Origin: Porticoccus sp002341315
GTDB taxonomy: Bacteria; Pseudomonadota; Gammaproteobacteria; Pseudomonadales; Porticoccaceae
NCBI RefSeq assembly: GCF_047634355.1
Contig: NZ_JBLIAL010000006.1
Direction: 5' to 3' (one strand)
Length of the DNA stretch: 64,000 nt
The translations under genes were made by a program, and so were the position numbers. The notes beneath the pieces are model-generated. The model was not told where the DNA came from, did not search any database, and saw only the letters and a program-made list of their open reading frames with translations. Within the stretch, counting starts at the first letter, position 1; each line of letters starts with the position of its first letter. Below, one piece after another: positions 8,398 through 16,864 of this stretch.

Positions 8398-9261
8398 TTA
8401 TTCAATATTCTGGATCTGCTCGCGCATCTGTTCGATCAGGACCTTCAGTTCGACCGCTGCGTTGGTGGTATCAGTGGCAATGGATTTTGAGGACAGGGTA
8501 TTAGCTTCGCGGTTGAGTTCCTGCATGAGGAAGTCCAATCGCCGGCCAATCGGTTCCTGGCGTTGCAACACCCGGCGGATTTCACCCAGGTGGGTATCCA
8601 GTCGGTCCAGTTCTTCGTCCACGTCGGCCCGTTGGGCAATCAACACCAGTTCCTGTTCCAGTCGGTTCTGATCCAGACCGGTGCTCACCTCTTGCAGTCG
8701 GTCAATCAGCTTCTGGCGCTGGGCGGCCAACAGTTCCGGCAATCGCGATCGCACGGTAGCCAGTTGCACGGCAATGCCGTCCAGTCGCTGTTCGACCAGT
8801 TCGCCGAGTTTTTCACCTTCCCGGCGACGGCCCTCCACCAGTTGATCCAGTGTCTCTTCAAACAACCGCAGCAGTGTATTCTTGAGCTCTTCCCGGTCGA
8901 TCTCTGGTTCGCTGAGCACCCCGGGCCAGCGCAAGATGTCCAGCGGTGAGATTTTTGCGGGATCAGCCATCAGGTGAGCCAGTTGTTCGCTGGCGGCAAT
9001 ATATTGCTCTGCCAATGGTTGATTGATGGCTACTTCACCGGATTGTTTGGCGATATTGAGTTGCAGGGTGCAGTCCACCTTGCCCCGTTGCAGGTGTTTT
9101 CGGGTCAGTTCGCGGAGGGTCGTTTCAAGATCCCTGACGGTTTCCGGCATTCTGAAACCGGTTTCCAGATAGCGGTGATTGACAGAGCGGATTTCCCAGG
9201 CGGCGGTGCCCCAGTGGCACTCGATACTGTGGCGGGCAAAGGCAGTCATACTGCTGGGCAT
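8398..9261 (-). CDS. yicC: YicC/YloC family endoribonuclease
   Basis: This 287-residue protein has the YicC N-terminal signature (MPSSMTAFARHSIECHWGTA, then WEIRSVNHRYLETGFRMPE). It also has the family's C-terminal DUF1732 region ending in LDFLMQELNREANTLSSKS. Members are endoribonucleases implicated in small-RNA turnover in E. coli. It is divergent from rph across about 120 bases, the conserved arrangement in gammaproteobacteria. It is followed at about 180 bases by gmk on the same strand. The family is certain; the RNA target here is unknown. Confidence 0.93.
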   Translation of the reverse strand: MPSSMTAFARHSIECHWGTAAWEIRSVNHRYLETGFRMPETVRDLETTLRELTRKHLQRGKVDCTLQLNIAKQSGEVAINQPLAEQYIAASEQLAHLMADPAKISPLDILRWPGVLSEPEIDREELKNTLLRLFEETLDQLVEGRRREGEKLGELVEQRLDGIAVQLATVRSRLPELLAAQRQKLIDRLQEVSTGLDQNRLEQELVLIAQRADVDEELDRLDTHLGEIRRVLQRQEPIGRRLDFLMQELNREANTLSSKSIATDTTNAAVELKVLIEQMREQIQNIE

Positions 9262-9381
9262 GGGAATCTCCGGGAGAAGGGTGGAATTGACGATCTATGG
9301 TAACACGGCGCCACATACGGTCGACAATTCGGTTAGAATGCCAGCCTCTTTTCTACTTCAAAATACTACAGGAATTTTTCC

Positions 9382-10110
9382 ATGTCCCGACCCAGTGGCC
9401 GTCGTCCCGAGCAGCTCCGTGCTGTAAAACTCACCCGCAGTTACACCCGGCATGCAGAGGGATCTGTGTTGGTGGAGTTTGGTGAAACCAAAGTCATTTG
9501 CACCGCGAGTGTCGAGTCCTCTGTGCCACGTTTCCTGCGCGGCAAGGGACAGGGTTGGGTGACCGCTGAATACGGCATGCTGCCCCGTTCCACCGGTGAG
9601 CGTATGGCCCGCGAGGCGTCAAGAGGGCGTCAGGGTGGCAGAACCCTTGAAATCCAGCGTCTGATTGGTCGCTCACTGCGGGCGGCCATGGACTTGAAGG
9701 CGTTGGGCGAGCATACCATTACGGTGGACTGTGATGTGATCCAGGCCGACGGCGGCACCCGCACCGCCTCCATCACAGGTGCCTGTGTTGCGCTTGCCGA
9801 TGCGGTTAGCCACTTGCAGGAGCGCGGTAAAATCAAGACCAACCCCCTCACCAATATGGTGGCGTCGGTTTCGGTAGGCATTTATCAGGGTGTGCCGGTA
9901 CTGGATCTTGATTACGCAGAAGATTCGACGGCCGAGACAGACATGAATGTGGTCATGAACAGCAGTGGTGGTTTTATCGAAATTCAGGGCACGGCTGAGG
10001 CGGCACCGTTTACCGAAGGAGAACTGCAGGAAATGATGGTGCTGGCCAAGCACGGTATTGCCGATTTGGTCCGGGTGCAGAAAATGGCGCTGGCAAACTC
10101 AGGCGGTTAA
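9382..10110 (+). CDS. rph: Ribonuclease PH
   Basis: RNase PH is a phosphate-dependent 3' exoribonuclease that trims tRNA precursors. The 242-residue protein is full length. It begins MSRPSGRRPEQLRAVKLTRS, and the basic active-site segment PRSTGERMAREASRGRQGGRTLEIQ is intact, unlike the frameshifted allele of E. coli K-12. The phosphate-binding loop region (DVIQADGGTRTASITGA) is present. It is divergent from yicC and overlaps the convergent yggU end by four bases. A TAGAAT -10-like hexamer (9334-9339) lies 43 bases upstream of the start. Confidence 0.97.
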   Translation: MSRPSGRRPEQLRAVKLTRSYTRHAEGSVLVEFGETKVICTASVESSVPRFLRGKGQGWVTAEYGMLPRSTGERMAREASRGRQGGRTLEIQRLIGRSLRAAMDLKALGEHTITVDCDVIQADGGTRTASITGACVALADAVSHLQERGKIKTNPLTNMVASVSVGIYQGVPVLDLDYAEDSTAETDMNVVMNSSGGFIEIQGTAEAAPFTEGELQEMMVLAKHGIADLVRVQKMALANSGG

Positions 10111-10406
10111 ATTTCTGGCCGCTCAATAGCTGCCCCGTCGGGCAGCCGGGTCGGGCTTTCAATCCGCAATGTTTTTTGTCTGCCGGTCTCTCCCTGCAGC
10201 AGGCTGACGGCGGATTTGGGCGTGCCGAACCAGCGACTGATCAATGCAATCAAATGCTGGTTGGCCTTGCCATCCACCGGCGGTGCGGTAATCCGAATTT
10301 TCAGACGGTCTCCCTGCAGCCCGACAATTTCATCTTTGGACGAGCGGGGTTGCAGCCGGCAGCGCAACAGCAGGCAGCCCTCCTGCCACCGGTAGTGTTC
10401 TCCCAT
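10107..10406 (-). CDS. yggU: DUF167 / YggU family protein
   Basis: This small protein of 99 residues belongs to the DUF167 family (UPF0235). The family signature is clear: RLKIRITAPPVDGKANQHLI and FGTPKSAVSLLQGETGRQKTLRI. I start at the ATG whose first base is shared with the last base of the upstream yggT stop codon (TGATG). A long open frame extending upstream merely overlaps yggT. Genes for YggT and YggU are adjacent in many proteobacteria. The biochemical function is not established. Confidence 0.9.
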   Translation of the reverse strand: MGEHYRWQEGCLLLRCRLQPRSSKDEIVGLQGDRLKIRITAPPVDGKANQHLIALISRWFGTPKSAVSLLQGETGRQKTLRIESPTRLPDGAAIERPEI

Positions 10407-10993
10407 CAGATACCGGGTACCAGGCCGGAGGGCACCTGCAGTGACCTGGCGGCACCGTGCACAAAAATCTGCAGCATATTGATCACCAGAAACATGAAAA
10501 TGGGTGACAGGTCCAAGCCGCCCAGCGGCGGGATAATCCGCTGAAAAGGTGCCATAACGGGACGAATCAACTGGTTTAGCAGTGTCAGCGCGGGGTGATT
10601 GCTCTGTGGTGCCACCCAGCTGACGATAATGACGATCAGCAGACCGTAGAGATACAGGTTCAGCACCAGATAAATGGCGCCCACCGCGCCCCAGGCCAGG
10701 GCCGACAGAATATTCATCATGCCCAGTCCGTTGATCGAAGCGGTAAGCTGAATTACCAGCCATTGGCATAGCAGCGCCAGCACGATAGTGGCCAGGTCAA
10801 AATGCCGGTAGGTGGGAAACAACTTGCGCAGGGGTTTGCTGGGGAAATGGGTGGCCTTCACCAGAAACTGGGAAATCGGATTGTAGAAATCGGCATGGGA
10901 CAGCTGGAGGAGAAAGCGCAGCATCACCACCGCCAGGTAAAAACTGCCGAGGGATTGAATCAGAAAAGTGCCGGCCTGGGTAAATGTACTCAT
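10406..10993 (-). CDS. yggT: YggT family integral membrane protein
   Basis: The 195-residue inner-membrane protein contains two copies of the YGGT domain (about 1-90 and 100-190), each with two hydrophobic helices and the typical pattern of prolines and aromatics (YNPISQFLVKATHFPSKPLRKLFP, repeated as NQLIRPVMAPFQRIIPP). Family members are linked to osmotic stress tolerance or to cell-division/FtsZ-related functions in different bacteria; its role here is unknown. It lies 22 bases after proC and shares one base with yggU, so proC-yggT-yggU form one unit as in Pseudomonas. Confidence 0.92.
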   Translation of the reverse strand: MSTFTQAGTFLIQSLGSFYLAVVMLRFLLQLSHADFYNPISQFLVKATHFPSKPLRKLFPTYRHFDLATIVLALLCQWLVIQLTASINGLGMMNILSALAWGAVGAIYLVLNLYLYGLLIVIIVSWVAPQSNHPALTLLNQLIRPVMAPFQRIIPPLGGLDLSPIFMFLVINMLQIFVHGAARSLQVPSGLVPGI

Positions 10994-11015
10994 AGGTTGC
11001 CTTGTTGTGTGACGG

Positions 11016-11837
11016 TTAGTTTGCCAGTTCGTCGGCCATCGCTGCTGCGCGTTTCACGGCACTATTCATCGCTTCGCGAAACAGTGCTTTCAGATCGCCG
11101 GCTTCGAAAGCCTGTATAGCGCACTCTGTCGTGCCGCCGGGGGAGCTGACCCGCCGCCTCAACTCGGCGGCATCAACATCGCTGCTGACAGCCATTTTTG
11201 CCGCCCCAAGGGCAGTTTGCAAGGTGAGCTGCCGCGAAACTTCCGATGACAGCCCGAGCTCTTCGCCGATTTCCTGCATGATTTCCATGATCAGGAAGTA
11301 ATAGGCGGGACCACTGCCTGAAACCGCGGTCACGGCATCAATTTCTGCTTCTGTCTGCAACCAGCAGGACGTTCCCACTGCATTGAGAATATCAGTGGTG
11401 AGCTGTTTTTGATCGTCGGATACCTGCCCGTTGGCAAACAGGCCGGCGGCACCGGTCTGAACCAGTGATGGCGTGTTGGGCATACAGCGAACAATCGGCA
11501 GGTCAGCCCTCAGCCACTGCTCCAGTGACGCCATGGATATCCCCGCTGCAATCGAAATAATCAGAGGTCGGTGACCGAGAGCGCCGGTGATCGTTGCGGT
11601 CACGGTTTTCATGACATGTGGTTTTACGGCCAGTAGAATGACCTCGGCTTTGGCTGCAGCGGCCATGTTATCGGTTGAGGTGTGAACGCCGAAGGTGCTG
11701 GCCAACTGCTGGCGGTTGGCTTCCAGTGGATCGGTGACGGTAATGGCGTCTGCTGGATAGCCTTTGGCGATAAGGCCACCAATCAGGCTGTTGGCCATAT
11801 TGCCGCCACCGATGAAAGTCAGTGTGGGTTTGTTCAC
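11016..11837 (-). CDS. proC: Pyrroline-5-carboxylate reductase
   Basis: ProC carries out the last step of proline synthesis, reducing 1-pyrroline-5-carboxylate with NAD(P)H. The 273-residue protein starts with the Rossmann motif FIGGGNMANSLIGGL. It carries the catalytic-domain signature VSGSGPAYYFLIMEIM and RRRVSSPGGTTECAIQAFEAGDL. The length is standard. It is flanked by yggS 32 bases upstream and yggT downstream on the same strand, a very widely conserved trio. Confidence 0.97.
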   Translation of the reverse strand: MNKPTLTFIGGGNMANSLIGGLIAKGYPADAITVTDPLEANRQQLASTFGVHTSTDNMAAAAKAEVILLAVKPHVMKTVTATITGALGHRPLIISIAAGISMASLEQWLRADLPIVRCMPNTPSLVQTGAAGLFANGQVSDDQKQLTTDILNAVGTSCWLQTEAEIDAVTAVSGSGPAYYFLIMEIMQEIGEELGLSSEVSRQLTLQTALGAAKMAVSSDVDAAELRRRVSSPGGTTECAIQAFEAGDLKALFREAMNSAVKRAAAMADELAN

Positions 11838-11869
11838 AGATGTTTCCTTAGTCGAAAGGTTGTGGATGG

Positions 11870-12571
11870 TTATCCGGGGGGTTGCCGGGGACCAAAAATG
11901 GCTGTGCCAATACGCACGATGGTGGATCCCTCAATAATGGCCGCCTCAAGGTCATCCGACATGCCCATTGAGAGTGTATCCAATCTGGCCAGCCGGGAGG
12001 AGTGCCGAAGCGTGTTCAGTTGTGCTGCCAGGTGGGCAAAGGCAATTCTTTGTCGTTGCAAGTCGGGTTGACTGCGCGGGATACACATCAATCCGCGGAG
12101 ATTAAGGTGAGGCAATTCAACGACTTTTTCTGCCAAGGTTGGCAGCGCTGCCACCGCGATGCCGGACTTGCTTGCCTCGCTGTCGATATTCACCTGCAGG
12201 CAGACATTCAGGGGCCCCCGGGTTGCGGGGCGCTGGGTATTGAGACGTTCTGCCACACGGTACCGATCAACGCTGTGCACCCAATCAAATTGTTCGGCCA
12301 CTTTTCGGGTTTTGTTGGACTGTAGCGGCCCGATGAAATGCCAGCGGATATCGGTCAGGTCCGCCAGTGCCTGCTGCTTCTCCAACGCCTCCTGGAGATA
12401 GTTTTCGCCGAAGTGGCGCTGACCCAGCTCATAGGCTGTGCGGATTGCGCTAGCGGGCTGGCCCTTGCTGACCGCAAGCAGTTGAATTTTATCTGCATCG
12501 CGGCCTGCCCGGTCAGCGATTTGTTGAATCTGTCGGTGAAGTCGGTTGAGATTGTCGGCTATATTATGCAT
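11870..12571 (-). CDS. yggS: YggS family pyridoxal-phosphate homeostasis protein (PLPBP)
   Basis: YggS/PLPBP is an alanine-racemase-like single-domain TIM barrel that binds PLP but has no known catalysis; it balances B6 vitamers and amino-acid pools. The 233-residue protein has the PLP lysine in LLAVSKGQP, the FGENYLQEA segment, WHFIGPLQSNK and the phosphate-binding LSMGMSDDLEAAI. It is the first gene of the yggS-proC-yggT-yggU run and is divergent from pilT, as in Pseudomonas. Confidence 0.95.
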   Translation of the reverse strand: MHNIADNLNRLHRQIQQIADRAGRDADKIQLLAVSKGQPASAIRTAYELGQRHFGENYLQEALEKQQALADLTDIRWHFIGPLQSNKTRKVAEQFDWVHSVDRYRVAERLNTQRPATRGPLNVCLQVNIDSEASKSGIAVAALPTLAEKVVELPHLNLRGLMCIPRSQPDLQRQRIAFAHLAAQLNTLRHSSRLARLDTLSMGMSDDLEAAIIEGSTIVRIGTAIFGPRQPPG

Positions 12572-12642
12572 ATACTTGTCATTGGCCGGCAGTACGGCTT
12601 TCAGTAGAGCAGTAGATTAACCCAGAATAACAGGATTAACGC

Positions 12643-13677
12643 ATGGATATTACGGAACTGCTGGCTTTTAGCGTAAAACAGGGTTCGTCAGATTTGCACC
12701 TTTCAGGTGGTCTGCCCCCGATGATCAGGATTGATGGTGATATGCGGCGGGTGAACCTCCCCCCCATGCAGCACAAGGAGGTCCACCAGTTAATCTACGA
12801 CATCATGAACGACAAACAGCGCCGCGATTATGAAGAGTTTCTGGAGACAGATTTCTCGTTTGAGGTGCCTGGTGTCGCCCGCTTCCGGGTCAATGCGTTT
12901 AATCAGAACAGGGGGGCTGCGGGGGTATTTCGTACCATTCCCTCCCGGGTGTTGACGCTGGAGGATCTGGGACTAGGGCAGGTGTTCCGCAATCTCTCCA
13001 TGCTGCCACGGGGACTGGTACTGGTCACGGGGCCGACCGGCTCGGGCAAGTCCACGACGCTGGCCGCGATGATGGATTACGTCAACGAGAACCGCTATCA
13101 GCACATCCTCACCATTGAAGACCCCATCGAATTTGTTCACGAAAGTAAAAAGTGCCTGGTCAACCAGCGGGAAGTCCACCGAGACACCCACGGCTTCAGC
13201 GAGGCACTACGGTCTGCTCTGCGGGAAGATCCCGATATTATTCTGGTGGGTGAGATGCGCGATCTGGAGACGATCCGGTTGGCGCTGACGGCAGCGGAAA
13301 CCGGCCACCTTGTGTTTGGCACACTCCACACTACCTCGGCAGCAAAAACCATCGACCGTATTGTGGATGTGTTTCCGGCGGCTGAAAAATCCATGGTGCG
13401 GGCCATGCTGTCCGAATCACTGCAGGCGGTCATTTCGCAAACGCTGATGAAAAAGATTGGCGGCGGTCGTATCGCTTCTCACGAAATCATGATTGGCACA
13501 CCGGCAATCCGCAATCTGATTCGCGAGGAAAAAATTGCCCAGATGTACTCCGCCATACAGACAGGGGCATCACACGGCATGCAAACCATGGATCAGAATC
13601 TACACAGGCTGGTAGCCCAGAAAGTAATCACCCGCGAGACAGCCCGCGAAAAAGCCAAAATACCGGATGAGTTCTAG
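12643..13677 (+). CDS. pilT: Type IV pilus retraction ATPase PilT
   Basis: PilT is the hexameric cytoplasmic ATPase that depolymerises type IV pili and powers twitching. The 344-residue protein has the standard length. Walker A is GPTGSGKST (130-138), followed by an Asp box (LTIEDPIEFVH), Walker B (PDIILVGEMRD) and the His box (GHLVFGTLHTTS). The PilT-specific AIRNLIRE motif is intact near the C-terminus and is required for retraction in characterised PilT. It is followed 66 bases later by pilU, forming the usual pair. Confidence 0.98.
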   Translation: MDITELLAFSVKQGSSDLHLSGGLPPMIRIDGDMRRVNLPPMQHKEVHQLIYDIMNDKQRRDYEEFLETDFSFEVPGVARFRVNAFNQNRGAAGVFRTIPSRVLTLEDLGLGQVFRNLSMLPRGLVLVTGPTGSGKSTTLAAMMDYVNENRYQHILTIEDPIEFVHESKKCLVNQREVHRDTHGFSEALRSALREDPDIILVGEMRDLETIRLALTAAETGHLVFGTLHTTSAAKTIDRIVDVFPAAEKSMVRAMLSESLQAVISQTLMKKIGGGRIASHEIMIGTPAIRNLIREEKIAQMYSAIQTGASHGMQTMDQNLHRLVAQKVITRETAREKAKIPDEF

Positions 13678-13743
13678 TCTGATTTGCCGGTGTTAACTGC
13701 CTGCGCTGTTGGAAAAGACAGCATTTGAGTTGCGGAGAATGTA

Positions 13744-14886
13744 ATGGACTTTGATGTACTACTTAAGTTGATGGTGGAAAAAGGGGCTTCAGACCTGTTT
13801 ATTACTGCCGCTGTAGCTCCCAGTATCAAGATCAATGGCACGATTGTACCGGTGGGTAAAACGCCGTTGTCGCCAGAGCAGGCTCATCAAGTGGTTGAAA
13901 GCATCATGGATGAGAAGCAGCGGCTTGAGTTTCGTGAAAAGAAAGAACTCAATTTTGCCATTGGCCGCCAAGGGGTGGGTCGTTTCAGGGTCAGTGCTTT
14001 CTTCCAGCGCAACGAAGCGGGCATGGTGCTCCGCCGGATTGAAACTATTATCCCCACAGTGGAAGAGCTGTTATTACCACCGATTTTGAATGATCTGGTG
14101 ATGACCAAACGCGGTATCATTATTTTTGTGGGTGCTACCGGTACCGGTAAGTCCACCTCCCTGGCGGCAATGGTTGGTCATCGCAATCGCAATAGCCGTG
14201 GTCATATTATTACCGTTGAGGATCCTATCGAGTTTGTACACCGCCATGAAAGCTGCATTGTTACCCAGCGGGAAGTTGGCATCGATACGGAGTCTTTTGA
14301 GGTTGCTTTGCGCAACACCCTTCGGCAGGCACCGGATGTGATTCTGATCGGCGAGATCCGAACCCGTGAGACGATGGAGCATGCGATTACCTTTGCCGAA
14401 ACCGGTCACCTGGTACTGGCCACCCTGCACGCCAACAATGCCAACCAGGCACTGGACAGAATCCTGCACTTTTTTCCTGCTGAGCGCCACGGCCAATTAT
14501 GGATGGATTTGTCGCTCAATATGCGGGCCCTGATTGCCCAGCAACTGATCCCTCTGGCCGATGGCAGTGGTCGCCGCGCCGCCATTGAAATCCTGATTAA
14601 CACCCCGTTGGTGGGTGATCTGATCCGCAAGGGTGAGGTTCACAAGCTGAAAGAGTTGATGATGCGCTCCACCGAACAGGGAATGCAGACCTTTGATCAG
14701 GCGCTTTATGCCCTTTATGACGAAGGTTTGATCACCTATGAGGATGCCATGACCTACGCTGATTCGAAGAATGATTTGCGCCTGCTCATTAAGCTCCAGT
14801 CAGAAACCGATGCCAGTTACCTGTCCAATGCTGCCGACGAGTTGCAGGTAGAGGAAGACAGCAATGACCATATCAATCGTTTCTGA
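13744..14886 (+). CDS. pilU: PilT-dependent accessory retraction ATPase PilU
   Basis: PilU is a PilT paralogue that assists retraction under load. The 380-residue protein has Walker A GATGTGKST (130-138), Walker B (DVILIGEIRTRETM) and the His box (GHLVLATLHANN). In place of the PilT AIRNLIRE motif it has a diverged PLVGDLIRKGEVH. It carries the longer acidic C-terminus usual for PilU. It ends six bases before the convergent ruvX stop, with no room for a dedicated terminator. Confidence 0.97.
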   Translation: MDFDVLLKLMVEKGASDLFITAAVAPSIKINGTIVPVGKTPLSPEQAHQVVESIMDEKQRLEFREKKELNFAIGRQGVGRFRVSAFFQRNEAGMVLRRIETIIPTVEELLLPPILNDLVMTKRGIIIFVGATGTGKSTSLAAMVGHRNRNSRGHIITVEDPIEFVHRHESCIVTQREVGIDTESFEVALRNTLRQAPDVILIGEIRTRETMEHAITFAETGHLVLATLHANNANQALDRILHFFPAERHGQLWMDLSLNMRALIAQQLIPLADGSGRRAAIEILINTPLVGDLIRKGEVHKLKELMMRSTEQGMQTFDQALYALYDEGLITYEDAMTYADSKNDLRLLIKLQSETDASYLSNAADELQVEEDSNDHINRF

Positions 14887-14892
14887 CTCGTA

Positions 14893-15366
14893 TCAGGGCG
14901 CCTGTGCCAGTGACGGGTCTGACAACCAGGTATTGAGTATGATCACGGCGGCCAGGTCATCCACGAGTGATTGCTGATAACTGCCCGTGCGTCGCATGGC
15001 GTGATTTTTTGACTGTCCCCTGGCTTCAAACGTTGAAAGACGCTCATCTACCATGGCGACTTTCAGGCCAAAGCGACCATTGAGCCGCCGGGCAAATTTT
15101 CTTGCCCGCTGGCAAAATGCACTCTCTGAGCCGTCCATGTTCAGCGGCAGACCCACCAGCAACTGATCCGGCTGCCACTCCGCAAGCAGTCCGGCAATCT
15201 GCTCCCAGTTGGGAATGCCGTCGCGGGCTTTGAGCACCGTCAGTGGGTTGGCGCTACCGGTCAGACTTTGACCCACCGCAACACCAATCTGGCCGGTACC
15301 AAAATCAAACGCTAACAGCGTGATGGGTTTTTCTGACATCGCGCTTGGATCAGGCGTGTCCGGCAT
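14893..15366 (-). CDS. ruvX: Holliday junction resolvase-like / pre-16S rRNA nuclease YqgF
   Basis: This RNase H-fold protein of 157 residues has the YqgF motifs LLAFDFGTGQIGVAVGQ (first catalytic Asp), LLVGLPLNMDGSES, MVDERLSTFEA and the C-terminal DDLAAVIIL. E. coli YqgF is involved in 5' end maturation of 16S rRNA. The frame overlaps the end of yqgE by 17 bases. A second ATG at 15339 (MSEKPITLLAF) would remove the overlap and is an equally good start. It is the last gene of the gshB-tonB-yqgE-ruvX operon. Confidence 0.94.
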   Translation of the reverse strand: MPDTPDPSAMSEKPITLLAFDFGTGQIGVAVGQSLTGSANPLTVLKARDGIPNWEQIAGLLAEWQPDQLLVGLPLNMDGSESAFCQRARKFARRLNGRFGLKVAMVDERLSTFEARGQSKNHAMRRTGSYQQSLVDDLAAVIILNTWLSDPSLAQAP

Positions 15367-15931
15367 CAGTGCTCAGCATGTTCAGGTCAATCCCGATCTT
15401 TGCCGCTGCCGCCGAGGCTCGCCGTTCAAAGGGCGTATTAAAGAGTATGTCGGCATCGCCCGGGACAGTGAGCCAGGCGTTGTGGGCCAGCTCTTCCTCG
15501 AGTTGGCCCGGCCCCCAGCCCGCATACCCCAGTGTGATAATCAGTTCGCTTGGACCTCGTTCGATGGCGATATCCGAGATGATATCCCGTGAAGCGGTAA
15601 GGCTGACTTCACCGGAAATAGTTTGGGTGGACTCCCACTGCCTTTCGCCTGCCCGGTGAAGTACAAAACCCCGTTCAATTTGCACGGGTCCTCCGGACAA
15701 CAGGGGCTGGGTGCCGATGTGTGGTGAATAACCCAGCTCAAACTGTTCAAAAATCTGGCTGATCGGTACATCCAGTGGGTTATTGATGACCAGTCCCATG
15801 GCGCCGCCGGGACCGTGCTCACAAACGTAAATGACGGCGTGAGAGAAATTGGGGTCGTGAAGGCCCGGCATGGCCACCAGGAAATGGTTGCTCAGGCTTT
15901 CGAAATGGTGATTGGACGATATTGAACCCAT
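15350..15931 (-). CDS. yqgE: YqgE/AlgH family protein (UPF0301)
   Basis: The 193-residue protein shows the family pattern HFLVAMPGLHDPNFSHAVIY and GAMGLVINNPLDVPIS near the start, then LLSGGPVQIERGFVLH, and GYAGWGPGQLEEELAHNAW in the second half. In Pseudomonas this gene is called algH because of an effect on alginate, but no biochemical activity is established. It sits between tonB and ruvX on one strand; the tonB-yqgE-ruvX order matches P. aeruginosa. Confidence 0.94.
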   Translation of the reverse strand: MGSISSNHHFESLSNHFLVAMPGLHDPNFSHAVIYVCEHGPGGAMGLVINNPLDVPISQIFEQFELGYSPHIGTQPLLSGGPVQIERGFVLHRAGERQWESTQTISGEVSLTASRDIISDIAIERGPSELIITLGYAGWGPGQLEEELAHNAWLTVPGDADILFNTPFERRASAAAAKIGIDLNMLSTDAGHA

Positions 15932-15997
15932 ATTAGGATTATGGGTGCACTGCGACAGAAAACAAGTAAAGGTAGTGCATTATTGTCATGATGGTGA

Positions 15998-16864
15998 TTA
16001 CTGGGTGTTGAGTCGGTGCCCGGGTTCAAATTGCCAGGTGCGAATAATTTCCAGTTTATCCCACTGTTTCATCTCTGGCGGAAAAGGCGTAAACGGGGAT
16101 GCCATGCGTACGGTTCTTACTGCTGCGAGATCCAGCACTCTCTGTCCTGAACTGAGCAGAATTTCAATTTTTTCCACTGTGCCATCCGGCAATAGTGTCA
16201 CTGCGAGCCGGAGGTCGCCAAAAATTGCCTTGCGACGGGCTTCTTCCGGGTAATGGTTATTGCCGATGACTTCGATACGATCAATCCAGTACTGGAGGTA
16301 GGCGGCATACTCAGCGGCTTTGGTGCTGGCGGAGGTGACCCGCAAGACATTGGGCAGCGTGCTGTATTCACGCTTTTTTTCATCCAGCTTTGCCTGCAGG
16401 CTGGCAAATTCCGGTGTCATGGCAGGCGGTGATTGCACGGCAGTATCGCCCTCTTTGGCTTCTCGAGCCGTTTCTGTCGGTGCGCTTTCACCACGGGTAG
16501 TCGATATCAGGGTGACCGCGTCCCGAGGTGTCTGTTGCCGCTGTTGTTCAGGTGGAGATGCCGGGGACTGCTGTTGTTGGGCGCTGAGCTCCGGGCGCTG
16601 ATCCGTGGTGAGCATGTCCGTCTCCTGCTCTTTGCCGCTGCCCTGTTGCTGTTGTTGGGCGAGGAAGTCCGGTGTTTCGTCGATAATTTCATGGTGATGT
16701 TGGGCCAGAGTCACTTCCAGAGTGGGGGCCGGTGATTGTTGTTGCTGGAGTTTAAAGCCGATACCAAAAATAATCATGGCGTGGATGGCCACAGCCAGGA
16801 AGATTGAAAACCCCAACCGATCGGACTGGTGCTCTGGTTGAATTTCCGGCATGGCGACAGGCAT
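15998..16864 (-). CDS. tonB: TonB-type energy transducer linked to the Pil-Chp locus
   Basis: The 288-residue protein has one N-terminal membrane anchor (about 18-38, FSIFLAVAIHAMIIFGIGF). A long periplasmic linker rich in Gln and Pro follows, including runs of five and four Gln. The C-terminal TonB domain contains YPEEARRKAIFGDLRLAVTL and LAAVRTVRMASPFTPFP. Its position next to gshB and divergent from pilG matches P. aeruginosa TonB3 (PA0406), which is required for normal twitching, so a pilus role is more likely than siderophore uptake (inference). The start shares one base with the gshB stop (TGATG); a second ATG lies four codons downstream. Confidence 0.88.
   Translation of the reverse strand: MPVAMPEIQPEHQSDRLGFSIFLAVAIHAMIIFGIGFKLQQQQSPAPTLEVTLAQHHHEIIDETPDFLAQQQQQGSGKEQETDMLTTDQRPELSAQQQQSPASPPEQQRQQTPRDAVTLISTTRGESAPTETAREAKEGDTAVQSPPAMTPEFASLQAKLDEKKREYSTLPNVLRVTSASTKAAEYAAYLQYWIDRIEVIGNNHYPEEARRKAIFGDLRLAVTLLPDGTVEKIEILLSSGQRVLDLAAVRTVRMASPFTPFPPEMKQWDKLEIIRTWQFEPGHRLNTQ

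Noticed and set aside
10407..10769. 220-codon version of the DUF167 gene
   Set aside because: The upstream part overlaps yggT in another frame and has no homology; the TGATG overlap marks the real start.
16600..16660. CAG/CTG-rich stretch in tonB as a tandem repeat
   Set aside because: The Gln runs are encoded by mixed, short CAG/CAA groups without a regular unit, typical of a TonB linker.
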